From Candidatus Rokuibacteriota bacterium (GTDB taxonomy: Bacteria; Methylomirabilota; Methylomirabilia; Rokubacteriales; CSP1-6), in contig QHTB01000142.1 in NCBI GenBank assembly GCA_003220615.1, positions 1 to 56,154 on the forward strand: DNA of 56,154 bases. Reading direction: 5' to 3'. Shown here piece after piece: positions 32,578 through 41,158 of this stretch. The first letter of the stretch is position 1; each line of letters begins with the position of its first letter. Both the position numbers and the translations under genes were made by a program. A model generated the notes under the pieces. It worked only from the letters and a program-made list of their open reading frames with translations. It was not told the origin of the DNA and ran no database searches.

Positions 32578-33681
32578 TCAGTCGGGGCGGGTCGACCGGG
32601 GCGCTTTCGTGTCCGGCGCCGCCACCACCAGCGTCGGCCGCGAAGACTCCGCTTTCCTGAGCCCCAACCGCTGGCCGATGATCTTGACCGCCGCAAAGAC
32701 GGGCACGGCAAGGAACATACCCGGCACGCCGCCGATCTCGCCGCCGGCGAGGACGCAGAAGATGACCACGGCGGGATGGAGCTCGACGCCTTTGCCCATG
32801 ATGAGCGGGCTGGTGACGTAGTCCTGCACGCCCCGCCACAGCACCAGGAAGCCGACGAGCAGCCACGGGTGGGTGAACCCGGCGAAGAGACTGACCGCGA
32901 CGACGATGACGCCAGACGTCACCGGTCCAACGACCGGAACGAACTCGAGCGCCCCGCCGATGGCCGCCAGGAGCAGCGCGTACGGCACGCCGGCCACGTA
33001 GAACAGCACCGACCAGACCACGAACGTGACCACGCAGAGCACGATCAGCGCGCGCACGTAGTTGCCGAGGACCTGATCGACGTCGCTGACGATCTCGCGC
33101 CACAGCCCACGTCCGGCGCGGCTGTCGATCACGCCTTCGACGGCGGCGGCCAGGCGCTCGCCGTCCTTGAGGATGAAGAATGCGAAGATCGGCACGAGCA
33201 CGACCATCCACGCGCTGGCCAGCCACTTCAGACCGGCCGTCACGACCGCCTGGGCCTGGCCGGCGAGATCTTGAGCGTGCGCGCGCACGGCCCGTTCGAT
33301 GCTGGCGATCGTGGACGCTTCCCAGCCGTAGCGTCGCAGGAGCTCGCCGATGATCTCGCCGCTCTGGACCCGCTTCGACATCTCGGGCAGCCGCTGCGCC
33401 AGCGCCGTCGCCTCGTCGGTGAGCATGGGCACGAGCGCGGCGCTTCCCCCGAACAGGACGCCGAACACCGCGAGGTACACGAGGCCGATGGCGACCGCGC
33501 GATGGCGGACGTGGAAGACTCGTTGAACGATGCTCACGAGCGGAAACACGAGGTAGGCGAGAAAGACCGAAAACGCCAGGAGCACCAGGAGGTGGCGAAG
33601 GACGTAGATCAGCCCGAGAGTGGCGGCGACCACCAGCGCGGTCCAGATGACGCGCAGCGCGCGGGTGTCGAGACCGAGCAT
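32578..33681 (-). CDS. AI-2E family transporter (PerM/UPF0118)
   Basis: Integral membrane protein of 367 aa. Helices cluster at the N-terminus (RVIWTALVVAATLGLIYVL and the next two), with a long soluble segment around residues 85-160, then five or so C-terminal helices. ALEFVPVVGPVTSGVIV and HPWLLVGFLVLWRGVQDYVTSPLIMGKGVELHP are the family signature. Members export autoinducer-2 or exchange sodium and protons; the role here cannot be told. The last 40 residues are a charged, probably cytoplasmic tail. It reads alone, convergent with the DUF169 gene. Confidence 0.93.
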   Translation of the reverse strand: MLGLDTRALRVIWTALVVAATLGLIYVLRHLLVLLAFSVFLAYLVFPLVSIVQRVFHVRHRAVAIGLVYLAVFGVLFGGSAALVPMLTDEATALAQRLPEMSKRVQSGEIIGELLRRYGWEASTIASIERAVRAHAQDLAGQAQAVVTAGLKWLASAWMVVLVPIFAFFILKDGERLAAAVEGVIDSRAGRGLWREIVSDVDQVLGNYVRALIVLCVVTFVVWSVLFYVAGVPYALLLAAIGGALEFVPVVGPVTSGVIVVAVSLFAGFTHPWLLVGFLVLWRGVQDYVTSPLIMGKGVELHPAVVIFCVLAGGEIGGVPGMFLAVPVFAAVKIIGQRLGLRKAESSRPTLVVAAPDTKAPRSTRPD

Positions 33682-33694
33682 CCGCTCCGGCCCG

Positions 33695-34003
33695 TCAGGG
33701 CCGGCCGTAGCTCCCGCCGCCTCGAGCCCCGTCCCGGCGCCGCGCCCGAGGGATCACCACGCCAGCGAGCGCGAGAATGGCGACCAGCGCGTCGCCCTGC
33801 GGGCTGCCCGGACGAACTTCCTCCGGGTTCGGCTGCGCACCGTGCTGCACGGGACGGTTGTCCGACTTGGCTGGCGGCGGCGCCAGGCGAGCGTCCGTCG
33901 GCTGCGCGAACGCCGGCGTGACGAGAGCGAGCACGAACGCGAACGCGATGTTCAGCATGCCGACCAATCCAGCAAGGCCGGTGCCAGCCAAGAGATCATC
34001 CAC
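33695..34003 (-). CDS. Small exported/membrane hypothetical protein
   Basis: Up to 102 aa. The hydrophobic segment MLNIAFAFVLALVTPAFAQP looks like a signal peptide with cleavage after AFA, so the true start may be the ATG of that segment (33958) rather than 34003. The middle is Pro/Asn/Gln-rich. A short second hydrophobic stretch (GDALVAILALAGVVIP) is followed by RARRR, a tripartite end reminiscent of cell-surface sorting signals, though no known sorting motif is present. No family is recognised. Confidence 0.5.
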   Translation of the reverse strand: MDDLLAGTGLAGLVGMLNIAFAFVLALVTPAFAQPTDARLAPPPAKSDNRPVQHGAQPNPEEVRPGSPQGDALVAILALAGVVIPRARRRDGARGGGSYGRP

Positions 34004-34075
34004 GAGTGCAATCTACCCGATGACGGGACCGAATTCCCAGGCTTGCGTCGAGCGCCGCGTGCTCCTCAGCGCCTG

Positions 34076-34984
34076 TCAGCTCTGGCTCTTCGGATCGAGA
34101 ACGTCTCGGAGGCCGTCGCCGAGCAGGTTGAACCCCAGCACGGTGAGGTAGATCGCGAGGCCAGGAAAGGCCGAATACCACCACCACGTCGGCAGGTAAT
34201 TGCGGCCGTGGCTGATCATCGCGCCCCACTCCGGGAACGGCGGCTGGGCGCCGAGGCCGATGAAGCCGAGGCTCGCCGCGGTCAGGATCGCCGTGCCCAT
34301 GTCCATGCTCGCCTTCACGAGGATCGGCGAGAGGCAATTGGGCAGCAGGTGCACGAACGCGATGCGAAGACGGCCGACGCCGACCGCGCGCGCCGCTTCG
34401 ACGTACGACTCCTGGCTGATGGCGAGCGCCTTGCCCTGGACCAGGCGCACGTAGCCGGGCCACCACACGAGCGCGATCGCGAGCATCGCGTTGACGATGC
34501 CCGGCCCCAGCGCGCTGACCACGGCGACGGCGAGCACCAGCGCCGGCACGGCCAGGAACACGTCGGTGATCCGCATGATCCCCTCGCCCAGCCGGCCACC
34601 CACGTATCCAGCCACGACGCCGAGCGGGACGCCGATCGTCGCGGCCACCAGCGTGATGACGAGACCGATCTGGAGCGAGAGTCGGGCACCCAGCACCACG
34701 CGCGTGTAGACGTCGTCGCCGACTTCGTCGGTGCCGAACCAGTGGGCGCGGCTCGGCGCCTCGAGCTTCCGGTCGAGGTGCACGGTGCCGGTCGCGTCCT
34801 CGGGATACGGGACGATCCAGGGGCCGACGAGCGCGATCAATAGAAAGGCCACGACGAGGCCGAGCCCGGCCACCGACGCCGCGTTGCGGCCGAAGATGCG
34901 CGCGTAGCGCCGGGCCTCGCGCGCGGCGGTCGCGCGGTCCTCCCACCAGCCGCGGAAGGCGAGCGATTGAACGCGCGCGTTCAC
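34076..34984 (-). CDS. ABC transporter permease, DppC type (system 3)
   Basis: Inner-membrane permease of 302 aa. After a charged N-terminus and first helix come HWFGTDEVGDDVYTRVVLGARLS (the DppC hallmark), the EAA loop QESYVEAARAVGVGRLRIAFVHLLPN and AASLGFIGLGAQPPFPEWGAM. The GTG start at 34984 overlaps the stop of the DppB-type gene. It is the third gene of a binding protein-DppB-DppC unit with no ATPase. The order and absence of ATPases match system 2 at 24670-28082, but the proteins are clearly different. Confidence 0.93.
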   Translation of the reverse strand: MNARVQSLAFRGWWEDRATAAREARRYARIFGRNAASVAGLGLVVAFLLIALVGPWIVPYPEDATGTVHLDRKLEAPSRAHWFGTDEVGDDVYTRVVLGARLSLQIGLVITLVAATIGVPLGVVAGYVGGRLGEGIMRITDVFLAVPALVLAVAVVSALGPGIVNAMLAIALVWWPGYVRLVQGKALAISQESYVEAARAVGVGRLRIAFVHLLPNCLSPILVKASMDMGTAILTAASLGFIGLGAQPPFPEWGAMISHGRNYLPTWWWYSAFPGLAIYLTVLGFNLLGDGLRDVLDPKSQS

Positions 34985-35994
34985 GCCGCCGTCCGTCGGA
35001 GACGCGGATCGAGCCACGCGTAGCCGAGATCGACGAGCAGGTTCGCGAGCATGAAGTTGAAGCCGATGACGAGCGTGACGCCCATGACCGGCACGAAGTC
35101 GGAGGAGAGCGCCGAGTTCACCGCGTAGAGGCCGATGCCCGGCCAGTCGAAGACGCTCTCGACCAGCAGGGTTCCGCCCAGCATCCAGCCATAGCGCAGG
35201 CCGATCATGGTCAGCGTCGGGATCATCGCGTTGCGCAACGCGAGCTTCGCGACCACGCGGAGGCCGCCGAGTCCCTGAGCGCGCGCGTTCAGGATGTAGT
35301 CCTGGTGCAGCGTCTCGAGCATCTCGGCGCGGTTCACGCGGAGGATCGAGGCCAGGGCGGGAAACGACAAGGTGACGACGGGCAACACGGCGTGACGCAA
35401 CCCGTCGCCGAGCGTCGCCCACTGGCCGCGCAGCACGGCGTCCAGCAGGAGCAGGTGGGTGATGGGCGGCGGCAGCTCGGTGGTCAGGTTGAGCCGGCCG
35501 CCCAGCGGCAGCCAGCCCAGATGAAGCGCGATCACGAGCTGGAGCATGAGGCCGAGCCAGAACGCGGGCACGGCCACGCCCGAGACCGACATGACCCGCG
35601 AGCCGTGATCGATCCAGGTGTCACGATAGACGGCCGACAGCATGCCGAGCGGCACGCCCACGGCGACGGCGAGCAGCAGCGAGAGCGTGACCAGCTCGAA
35701 CGAGTTGGGAAAGAAGCGGGCGAGGTCGTCGGCGACGGTGTTGCGGCTGCGGAGCGAGAGCCCGAAGTCGCCGCGCAGCAGGCCGCGCGTGTAGACGACG
35801 AACTGCGTGCCGAGCGACCGATCGAGCCCGTACTGGGCGCGAAGCGTCAGCACCATCGCCTCGGAGGCGTCGGGGCCGGCGGCCAGGCGGGCCGGGTCGC
35901 CGGGGATCACGTGCGAGATCGCGAACGTGATGCAGAGCAGCCCGAACAGCAGCACGCCGAGCGCGAGGACGCGCCCGGCGACGTAGCCCGTCAC
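34981..35994 (-). CDS. ABC transporter permease, DppB type (system 3)
   Basis: Inner-membrane permease of 337 aa. It opens TGYVAGRVLALGVLLFGLLCITF, then SHVIPGDPARLAAGPDAS and GDFGLSLRSRNTV. A long loop (LGGRLNLTTELPPPITHLLLLDAVL) marks the subgroup with an enlarged periplasmic loop. The EAA loop is QDYILNARAQGLGGLRVVAKLALRNAMIP, with ESVFDWPGIGLYAVN after it. The GTG start at 35994 lies four bases after the binding-protein stop. It forms a pair with the DppC-type permease whose start it overlaps. Confidence 0.93.
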   Translation of the reverse strand: MTGYVAGRVLALGVLLFGLLCITFAISHVIPGDPARLAAGPDASEAMVLTLRAQYGLDRSLGTQFVVYTRGLLRGDFGLSLRSRNTVADDLARFFPNSFELVTLSLLLAVAVGVPLGMLSAVYRDTWIDHGSRVMSVSGVAVPAFWLGLMLQLVIALHLGWLPLGGRLNLTTELPPPITHLLLLDAVLRGQWATLGDGLRHAVLPVVTLSFPALASILRVNRAEMLETLHQDYILNARAQGLGGLRVVAKLALRNAMIPTLTMIGLRYGWMLGGTLLVESVFDWPGIGLYAVNSALSSDFVPVMGVTLVIGFNFMLANLLVDLGYAWLDPRLRRTAA

Positions 35995-35998
35995 GCCA

Positions 35999-37564
35999 TC
36001 ATTTCGCGGTGATCGCCAGCGGGTAGAGATCGACCTCGCCGGTGAAGCGCACGGGCGAGAACGAGAAGCCCTTCACGTGGTCGCGCATGCCCCAGCGGCG
36101 GTTCATCAGCATCCCGAAGACCTCGGGAACATCGTCCGCGATCTTCTTCTGGATGTCGGCGTAGAGCGGCGCCCGGTCCGCCCACTTCACCGTCGTGCGC
36201 GCCTGGTCGATCAGCGCCCACACGCCGTCGTTGGTGTAGAACGACGAGCCGTAGTACTTGCCCCAGGAGCTCTTGTGGTACTGGTACGCGACCGCGTCGG
36301 GATCGGTCGACACCGGCGTGGTGAACACGGCGAGGAAGTCGGGCGAGGTCTCCACCTTCGAGGCGCGCGCCACCATGTTGGGCCACGTCGTCGCCGTCAT
36401 CTTGACCTTGAGGCCGAGCTTGGCGAGGTTGTCGATCAGGACGAGGCCCATCTTGCGCTCTTCCTCGAGGCCGTCGAAGTAGACGTACTCGAGCTCGACC
36501 CCGCCGTTCGGATAGGCCGACTTCGCCAGGTACTCGCGCGCCTTGTTGAGATCCTGACGATAGAAGGCGGGCACCGCGACGTAGCCCCGGGTCGCCTTCG
36601 GGAACGGACTGTCCTCCAGCACGGCGTGGCCGTTGTAGATCTTGAGGAACGCGTCGTAATCGAACGCGTACGCGATGGCCTTGCGGAGGTTGACGTCCTT
36701 CGTCGCGCCGCGCTGCGTGTTCATCTTGAGGCCGAACGTCGTCATGCCGGGGAACTCGGGGACGACGACGCCCGGCATCTTCGCCACCTGGTCGTAGTCG
36801 TCGGGCGTGAGGCCTTCGGCGATGTCGGCCTCGCCGCGGATGAGCGCCGCGCGCTGGGCCGCCGCCTCGCGCACGAGCTTGTAGATGACGCCACCGACGT
36901 GGTCCTTCGACGGCCAGCCCTTCCAGTAGTCGTCGACGGCTTCCAGCTCGTAGAGCGTGCCCGGCTGCCAGCGCTTGATCTTGAACGGCCCGCTGCCGGC
37001 CTCGTTCGTCGTCAGCCACTTCTGGCCGGCGTCACCGCTCTGCTCGTTGGCCGTCACCTGCTTGGGGTTCATCACGTACCACCACGGGACGACCGACAGG
37101 AACGGACCGAACGGCTGGGTCAGCGTGAACTGCACGGTGGTGGGGTTCACGACCTTGATGCCGTCCTCCTTGAGGAAGTCGGATAGCATCCACGACGGCC
37201 CCTGATTGAGCTTGAGCGTGCGCGCGAACGACCAGCGCACCGCTTCCGCGGTCACCGGATCGCCGTTGTGGAACCGGGCGTTCTTGGCGAGGTGGAACGT
37301 CCAGGTCCGGCCGTCGGCCGACGTCTCCCACTTCTCGGCGAGCCACGGCACGATCTCGGCCGACGGGCCGACGTACTTCACCAGCGCGTCGTAGAGCGAC
37401 TGCTGCATCATCCGGATCGACCAGTCGTACTTGATGCTGGGATCGATCGTGGGCACTTCCTGGCGGCCGACGAAGACGAGGATCCTCCGGTCACCCACGC
37501 GTTCGAAGGCCGACGCGGGCGAGACCAGGAGCAGCATCAGGGCAAGGATGACCGCGACGTACAT
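35999..37564 (-). CDS. Peptide-type ABC transporter substrate-binding protein (system 3)
   Basis: Extracytoplasmic receptor of 521 aa, SBP family 5, with a Sec signal peptide (1-19, ending ASA). Family blocks include EKWETSADGRTWTFHLAKNARFHNGDPVTAEAV, GSGPFKIKRWQPGTLYELEAVDDYW and RGEADIAEGLTPDDY. Unlike the system 2 receptor it has no twin-arginine motif. GAGGAGG five bases before the ATG supports the start at 37564. It is first in the operon, ahead of the two permeases, and so defines the substrate range of system 3; the ligand is unknown. Confidence 0.93.
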   Translation of the reverse strand: MYVAVILALMLLLVSPASAFERVGDRRILVFVGRQEVPTIDPSIKYDWSIRMMQQSLYDALVKYVGPSAEIVPWLAEKWETSADGRTWTFHLAKNARFHNGDPVTAEAVRWSFARTLKLNQGPSWMLSDFLKEDGIKVVNPTTVQFTLTQPFGPFLSVVPWWYVMNPKQVTANEQSGDAGQKWLTTNEAGSGPFKIKRWQPGTLYELEAVDDYWKGWPSKDHVGGVIYKLVREAAAQRAALIRGEADIAEGLTPDDYDQVAKMPGVVVPEFPGMTTFGLKMNTQRGATKDVNLRKAIAYAFDYDAFLKIYNGHAVLEDSPFPKATRGYVAVPAFYRQDLNKAREYLAKSAYPNGGVELEYVYFDGLEEERKMGLVLIDNLAKLGLKVKMTATTWPNMVARASKVETSPDFLAVFTTPVSTDPDAVAYQYHKSSWGKYYGSSFYTNDGVWALIDQARTTVKWADRAPLYADIQKKIADDVPEVFGMLMNRRWGMRDHVKGFSFSPVRFTGEVDLYPLAITAK

Positions 37565-37611
37565 ACGAGCCTCCTCTCGCAACGCGCGACGGGGGGTGAA
37601 GAATACCACTG

Positions 37612-38469
37612 TCAGTAGATCCCCGACGGCAGGTAGGAGCCGCGCGACTCTCGCCAGCCTCCGCGGGCCATGAGCGTGAGCGGTTTCTCGACGCGGAAGC
37701 CGAGACCGAGGCAGCGGCGGAAGAACGCCGTCCCCGTCGGCGCGTTGACGCCGACGGGACCCCTGACCGCCGCTCTGACGCCGGCGAGCAGCGCCATCAT
37801 GTCGTCGTCGGTCTCGGCCACCGCCCACGCCACCACGCCGGCGTACAGGACGTACGTGCACGCCACGATCCTGCCGTCGCGGAGCGCGGCATACCCGGTG
37901 AAGTCACCGAGCGCGTCGCGCGGGTCGACACGGCGGCTCCATCCCTGCACCCGGACGTAGAGCCGATCGCACTCGTCGACGTCCTCGCGGCATATCGTCC
38001 TGACCGCGACTCCCGGCGGCACGGGCCCGGGATGACCCACGATGCGGGCCAGGGGCGCTTTCACCTCGAAGCCGAGCGACGTGTAGAGTCCCAGCGCGTG
38101 GACGTTGAAGGCCTCCTGGATCAGTCGCACGCCGGCGGCGTTCGTCGCGCGCGCCAGCGCGGCTTCCATCAGCCGACGCCCGATGCCGCGACGCTGCGTC
38201 CCGGGATCGACGCTGACGAGAGCCACGCCGTGAATCGGGTCCCCTTCGTCGTAAAAGATGCTGCCCACGACGCGGCCGTCCACCTCGGCGGCGCCGCTCC
38301 ACATCGCGTCGAGGCCGAGGAACACGCGGACGACGCGCCTGGCCACCTCCACCGTCGCAAAGCCCGACGTGAAGCCGTGACGTTCCGAGACGTCCTTGAA
38401 CGCGTCGTAGACGAGGCGCGCACACACCGCCTCGTCGGCAGGGCCGGCGCGGCGGATCGTGATGTCCAT
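37612..38469 (-). CDS. Tandem GNAT-domain acetyltransferase
   Basis: Protein of 285 aa with two GNAT-like halves. The N-terminal half (2-140) has a normal acetyl-CoA loop, VDPGTQRRGIGRRLMEAAL, followed by LIQEAFNVHALGLYTSLGFEV. The C-terminal half (about 150-285) has strands but a weaker loop, so only the first domain is likely to be catalytic. The substrate is unknown. The ATG at 38469 has a promoter at 38479-38507 and no clear Shine-Dalgarno site. It is divergent from the DUF917 gene. Confidence 0.85.
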   Translation of the reverse strand: MDITIRRAGPADEAVCARLVYDAFKDVSERHGFTSGFATVEVARRVVRVFLGLDAMWSGAAEVDGRVVGSIFYDEGDPIHGVALVSVDPGTQRRGIGRRLMEAALARATNAAGVRLIQEAFNVHALGLYTSLGFEVKAPLARIVGHPGPVPPGVAVRTICREDVDECDRLYVRVQGWSRRVDPRDALGDFTGYAALRDGRIVACTYVLYAGVVAWAVAETDDDMMALLAGVRAAVRGPVGVNAPTGTAFFRRCLGLGFRVEKPLTLMARGGWRESRGSYLPSGIY

Positions 38470-38478
38470 GCGCCGGGC

Positions 38479-38507
38479 ACCGTACGCTGCGGTCGCCAGC
38501 CGGTCAA
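38479..38507 (-). promoter_or_regulatory. Promoter of the tandem GNAT gene
   Basis: On the minus strand, TTGACC (38507-38502), a 17-base spacer and TACGGT (38484-38479) precede the ATG by nine bases. Confidence 0.5.
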
Positions 38508-38520
38508 GCGCCCGCCGTGG

Positions 38521-38526
38521 TAGGCT
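38521..38526 (+). promoter_or_regulatory. -10-like element for the DUF917 gene
   Basis: TAGGCT lies eight bases before the GTG at 38535, which supports that start over GTG 38517. Confidence 0.35.
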
Positions 38527-38534
38527 GCGGCCTC

Positions 38535-39617
38535 GTGGCGCGCCGTCCCGTGTCCGCGGCCGAGATCGAATCGCTCGCGATCGGCGCCTGGATCCTCGGC
38601 ACGGGCGGCGGCGGCAGTCCCTATTACGGCCTCCTCAACATGCGGAAGCTGTACCGTGCCGGCACCGTCGTCGACCTGCTCGATCCGGACGATCTCGCCG
38701 ACGACGATCTCGTCGCGGTCGTGTCGAACATGGGTGCGCCCCTCGTCGGACAGGAGCGGCTCACCGACCCTCAGACCATCGCCCGCGCCGTCACGATGAT
38801 GGAGGAGTATCTCGGCCGCACGTTCCGGGCCGTGATGTCGGTCGAGATCGGCGGCGGCAACGCCATCCAGCCATTCATGGCCGCCGCCCTGCTCGGCAAG
38901 CCCGTGGTGGATGCCGACGCGATGGGACGCGCGTTCCCCGAGGCCCAGATGACGTCGTTCGCGATCCACGACCTCCGGCCCTGGCCGCTGACGCTCGCCG
39001 ACGTGCGCGACAACGGCGTGGTGGTGCCGCGGGCGGCGACGTGGAAGTGGATGGAACGGCTCTCGCGCACGGCCTGCGTGGCCGTCGGCTCCATCGCCGG
39101 GACGTGCAAGGCCCCGCGCACCGGCAAGGAAGTGAAGGAGTGCGCCATTCTCAGGACGACGACCAAGGCGATCCGCCTCGGCGAGGTCGTCCAGGCCGCC
39201 CGTCGGGCGCATCGCGATCCCGTCGACGCCGTCCTGGAGGCCGAGCACGGCTGCCTGATCTTCGCCGGCAAGGTGCACGACGTCGCGCGCCGGACGACAG
39301 AAGGGTTCCTTCGGGGTCGGGCCACGCTGGAAGGCCTGGACGACTGCAAAGGCCAGCGGTTCGAGCTCGCGTTCCAGAACGAGTTCGCGGTCGGCTGGCT
39401 GGACGGCGAGCCCCGCGTGATGACGCCGGACCTGATCTGCGTGATGGACGCGATCAGCGGTGAGGCCGTGGGCACGGAGGTGATCCGCTACGGCCAGCGT
39501 GTGAAGGTCATCGCGCTTCCCGCCCCGCCGATCTTGCTCACGCCGAAGGGGCTCGAGCACGTCGGCCCGCGCGCGTTCGGCTACGACCTCGACTTCGTCT
39601 CGGTGTTCGCGGCGTGA
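38535..39617 (+). CDS. DUF917 family protein, partner of the hydantoinase-like enzyme
   Basis: Protein of 360 aa in the DUF917 family. IGAWILGTGGGGSPYYGLLNMRKL is the glycine-rich N-terminal signature, and VVSNMGAPLVGQERL, IGGGNAIQPFMAAALLGKPVVDADAMGRAFPE and the EHGCLIFAGKV segment are family blocks. DUF917 proteins nearly always sit beside hydantoinase/oxoprolinase HyuA proteins and may form a complex, with roles proposed in ring-opening of cyclic amides. Its stop overlaps the GTG of the HyuA gene by four bases. The GTG start at 38535 follows a -10-like element; GTG 38517 is the alternative. Confidence 0.9.
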   Translation: MARRPVSAAEIESLAIGAWILGTGGGGSPYYGLLNMRKLYRAGTVVDLLDPDDLADDDLVAVVSNMGAPLVGQERLTDPQTIARAVTMMEEYLGRTFRAVMSVEIGGGNAIQPFMAAALLGKPVVDADAMGRAFPEAQMTSFAIHDLRPWPLTLADVRDNGVVVPRAATWKWMERLSRTACVAVGSIAGTCKAPRTGKEVKECAILRTTTKAIRLGEVVQAARRAHRDPVDAVLEAEHGCLIFAGKVHDVARRTTEGFLRGRATLEGLDDCKGQRFELAFQNEFAVGWLDGEPRVMTPDLICVMDAISGEAVGTEVIRYGQRVKVIALPAPPILLTPKGLEHVGPRAFGYDLDFVSVFAA

Positions 39618-41158
39618 GACGGGTCGGCATCGACGTTGGCGGGACCAACACCGACGCCGTGCTGCTCGAGGGTGACCGCGTCGTCCACGCCGTGAAGACC
39701 CCGACGACGGGTGACGTGACGACCGGCATCACCCGGGCCCTCGACCTCCTCCTGAAGGCCGTTGGTGGGCAGCCCGTCCACGCCGTGATGATCGGCACCA
39801 CGCACTTCACCAACGCCGTGGTTCAGCGGAAGGGCCTCGTGCCGGTGGCGGCGATCCGGATCGGGCTGCCGGCCAGCGCCTCGCTCGAGCCCTTCATCGA
39901 CTGGCCCGACGACCTCGCCGCCATCGTGCGCGGCGAGATCTTCATGCTCGAGGGCGGCCACGAATACGATGGCCGGCCGATCGTTCCCTTCGACACTCAT
40001 GGCATGCGGCGGGCGGCCCGGCGCATCCGCGAGCTCGGCCTCCGCTCGGTGGCCATCGCCTCGGTGTTCTCGCCGCTCAACGCCTCCTGCGAGGACGAGG
40101 CCGCGGCCATCCTGCGCGACGAGTGCCCCGGAGTGACCGTGACGCTCTCGCACCACCTCGGCCGCATCGGCCTGCTCGAGCGCGAGAACGTCGCGCTGCT
40201 GAACGCCGCGCTGGCCGATCTCGCCGAGCGTACGGTCGGCGCGTTCGTGGAAGCGCTCGAACGGAGCGGCGTCGCCGCGCCGCTCTATCTCACGCAGAAC
40301 GACGGCACCGTGATGCTGGCCTCGCTCGCTCAACGCTACCCGGTCTACTCCTTCGCCTCCGGGCCGACCAACAGCATGCGCGGCGCCGCCTTTCTCTCAC
40401 GGCTGTCGGACGCGATCGTGATCGACGTGGGCGGGACCACCACCGACATCGGCTGCCTGCGCCAGGGGTTCCCGCGCGAGGCCAACAACGCCGTGGAGGT
40501 GGGCGGCGTGCGCACGCTGTTCCGGATGCCCGACCTGCTCTCGCTCGGGCTCGGCGGCGGCAGTCACGTGAGCACCAACCCGCTGGCCGTCGGACCACTG
40601 AGCGTCGGCTATCAGCTCACCGAGCGGGCGCGCGTCTTCGGCGGCGCCGAGCTCACCGCGACCGACGTCGCCGTCGCCGCCGGCCTCGTCGACCTCGGCG
40701 ACCGCACGCGCGTGGCCGACGTGCCGGCCGATCTCGTGAAGCGCGCCCTGGCCTCGATCCACGCGACGATCGAGGAGGGCGTCGACCGCATGAAGACGGA
40801 CGCGCGCGCGGTTCCGCTCGTCGCCGTGGGCGGCGGGTCCTTTCTCGTTCCGGCCGCGATCGACGGTGTTTCCGAGGTGGTCCACGTCCCCCACCGCGCG
40901 GTGGCCAACGCCGTTGGCGCCGCCATCGCCCAGGTGTCGGGCGAGGTCGATCAGATCTTCCAGAACCGGAGCCGCGAGGAGGCGATCGCCGAGGCTCGCC
41001 GACTCGCCGAGGCCAAGGCGGTGAGCGCGGGGGCCGATCCGGCCACGTTGACGGTGGTCGAGGTGGAGGACATCCCGATTGCCTACCTGCCCGGAAACTC
41101 GCTGCGGACACGCGTCCGGGTCATCGGCGACATCGCCGGGCACGGCGCGCGGGTCTAG
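39614..41158 (+). CDS. Hydantoinase/oxoprolinase family protein (HyuA-like)
   Basis: ATP-dependent amidohydrolase-type protein of 514 aa with an acetate-kinase-like fold. The N-terminal phosphate loop is RVGIDVGGTNTDAVLL; VMIGTTHFTNAVVQRKGL follows. The second ATPase half has DAIVIDVGGTTTDIGCL and LGLGGGSHVSTNP. It is of the short type that works with DUF917 rather than HyuB. Likely activity is ATP-driven opening of a hydantoin- or oxoproline-like ring, but no substrate can be assigned. It is coupled to the DUF917 gene and overlaps the end of the convergent aroM-like gene by four bases. Confidence 0.92.
   Translation: MRRVGIDVGGTNTDAVLLEGDRVVHAVKTPTTGDVTTGITRALDLLLKAVGGQPVHAVMIGTTHFTNAVVQRKGLVPVAAIRIGLPASASLEPFIDWPDDLAAIVRGEIFMLEGGHEYDGRPIVPFDTHGMRRAARRIRELGLRSVAIASVFSPLNASCEDEAAAILRDECPGVTVTLSHHLGRIGLLERENVALLNAALADLAERTVGAFVEALERSGVAAPLYLTQNDGTVMLASLAQRYPVYSFASGPTNSMRGAAFLSRLSDAIVIDVGGTTTDIGCLRQGFPREANNAVEVGGVRTLFRMPDLLSLGLGGGSHVSTNPLAVGPLSVGYQLTERARVFGGAELTATDVAVAAGLVDLGDRTRVADVPADLVKRALASIHATIEEGVDRMKTDARAVPLVAVGGGSFLVPAAIDGVSEVVHVPHRAVANAVGAAIAQVSGEVDQIFQNRSREEAIAEARRLAEAKAVSAGADPATLTVVEVEDIPIAYLPGNSLRTRVRVIGDIAGHGARV

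Noticed and set aside
30898..33921. A very long plus-strand frame spanning the ATP-grasp, DUF169 and AI-2E genes.
   Set aside because: It crosses three real genes in other frames and shows only low-complexity Arg/Ala/His-rich sequence.
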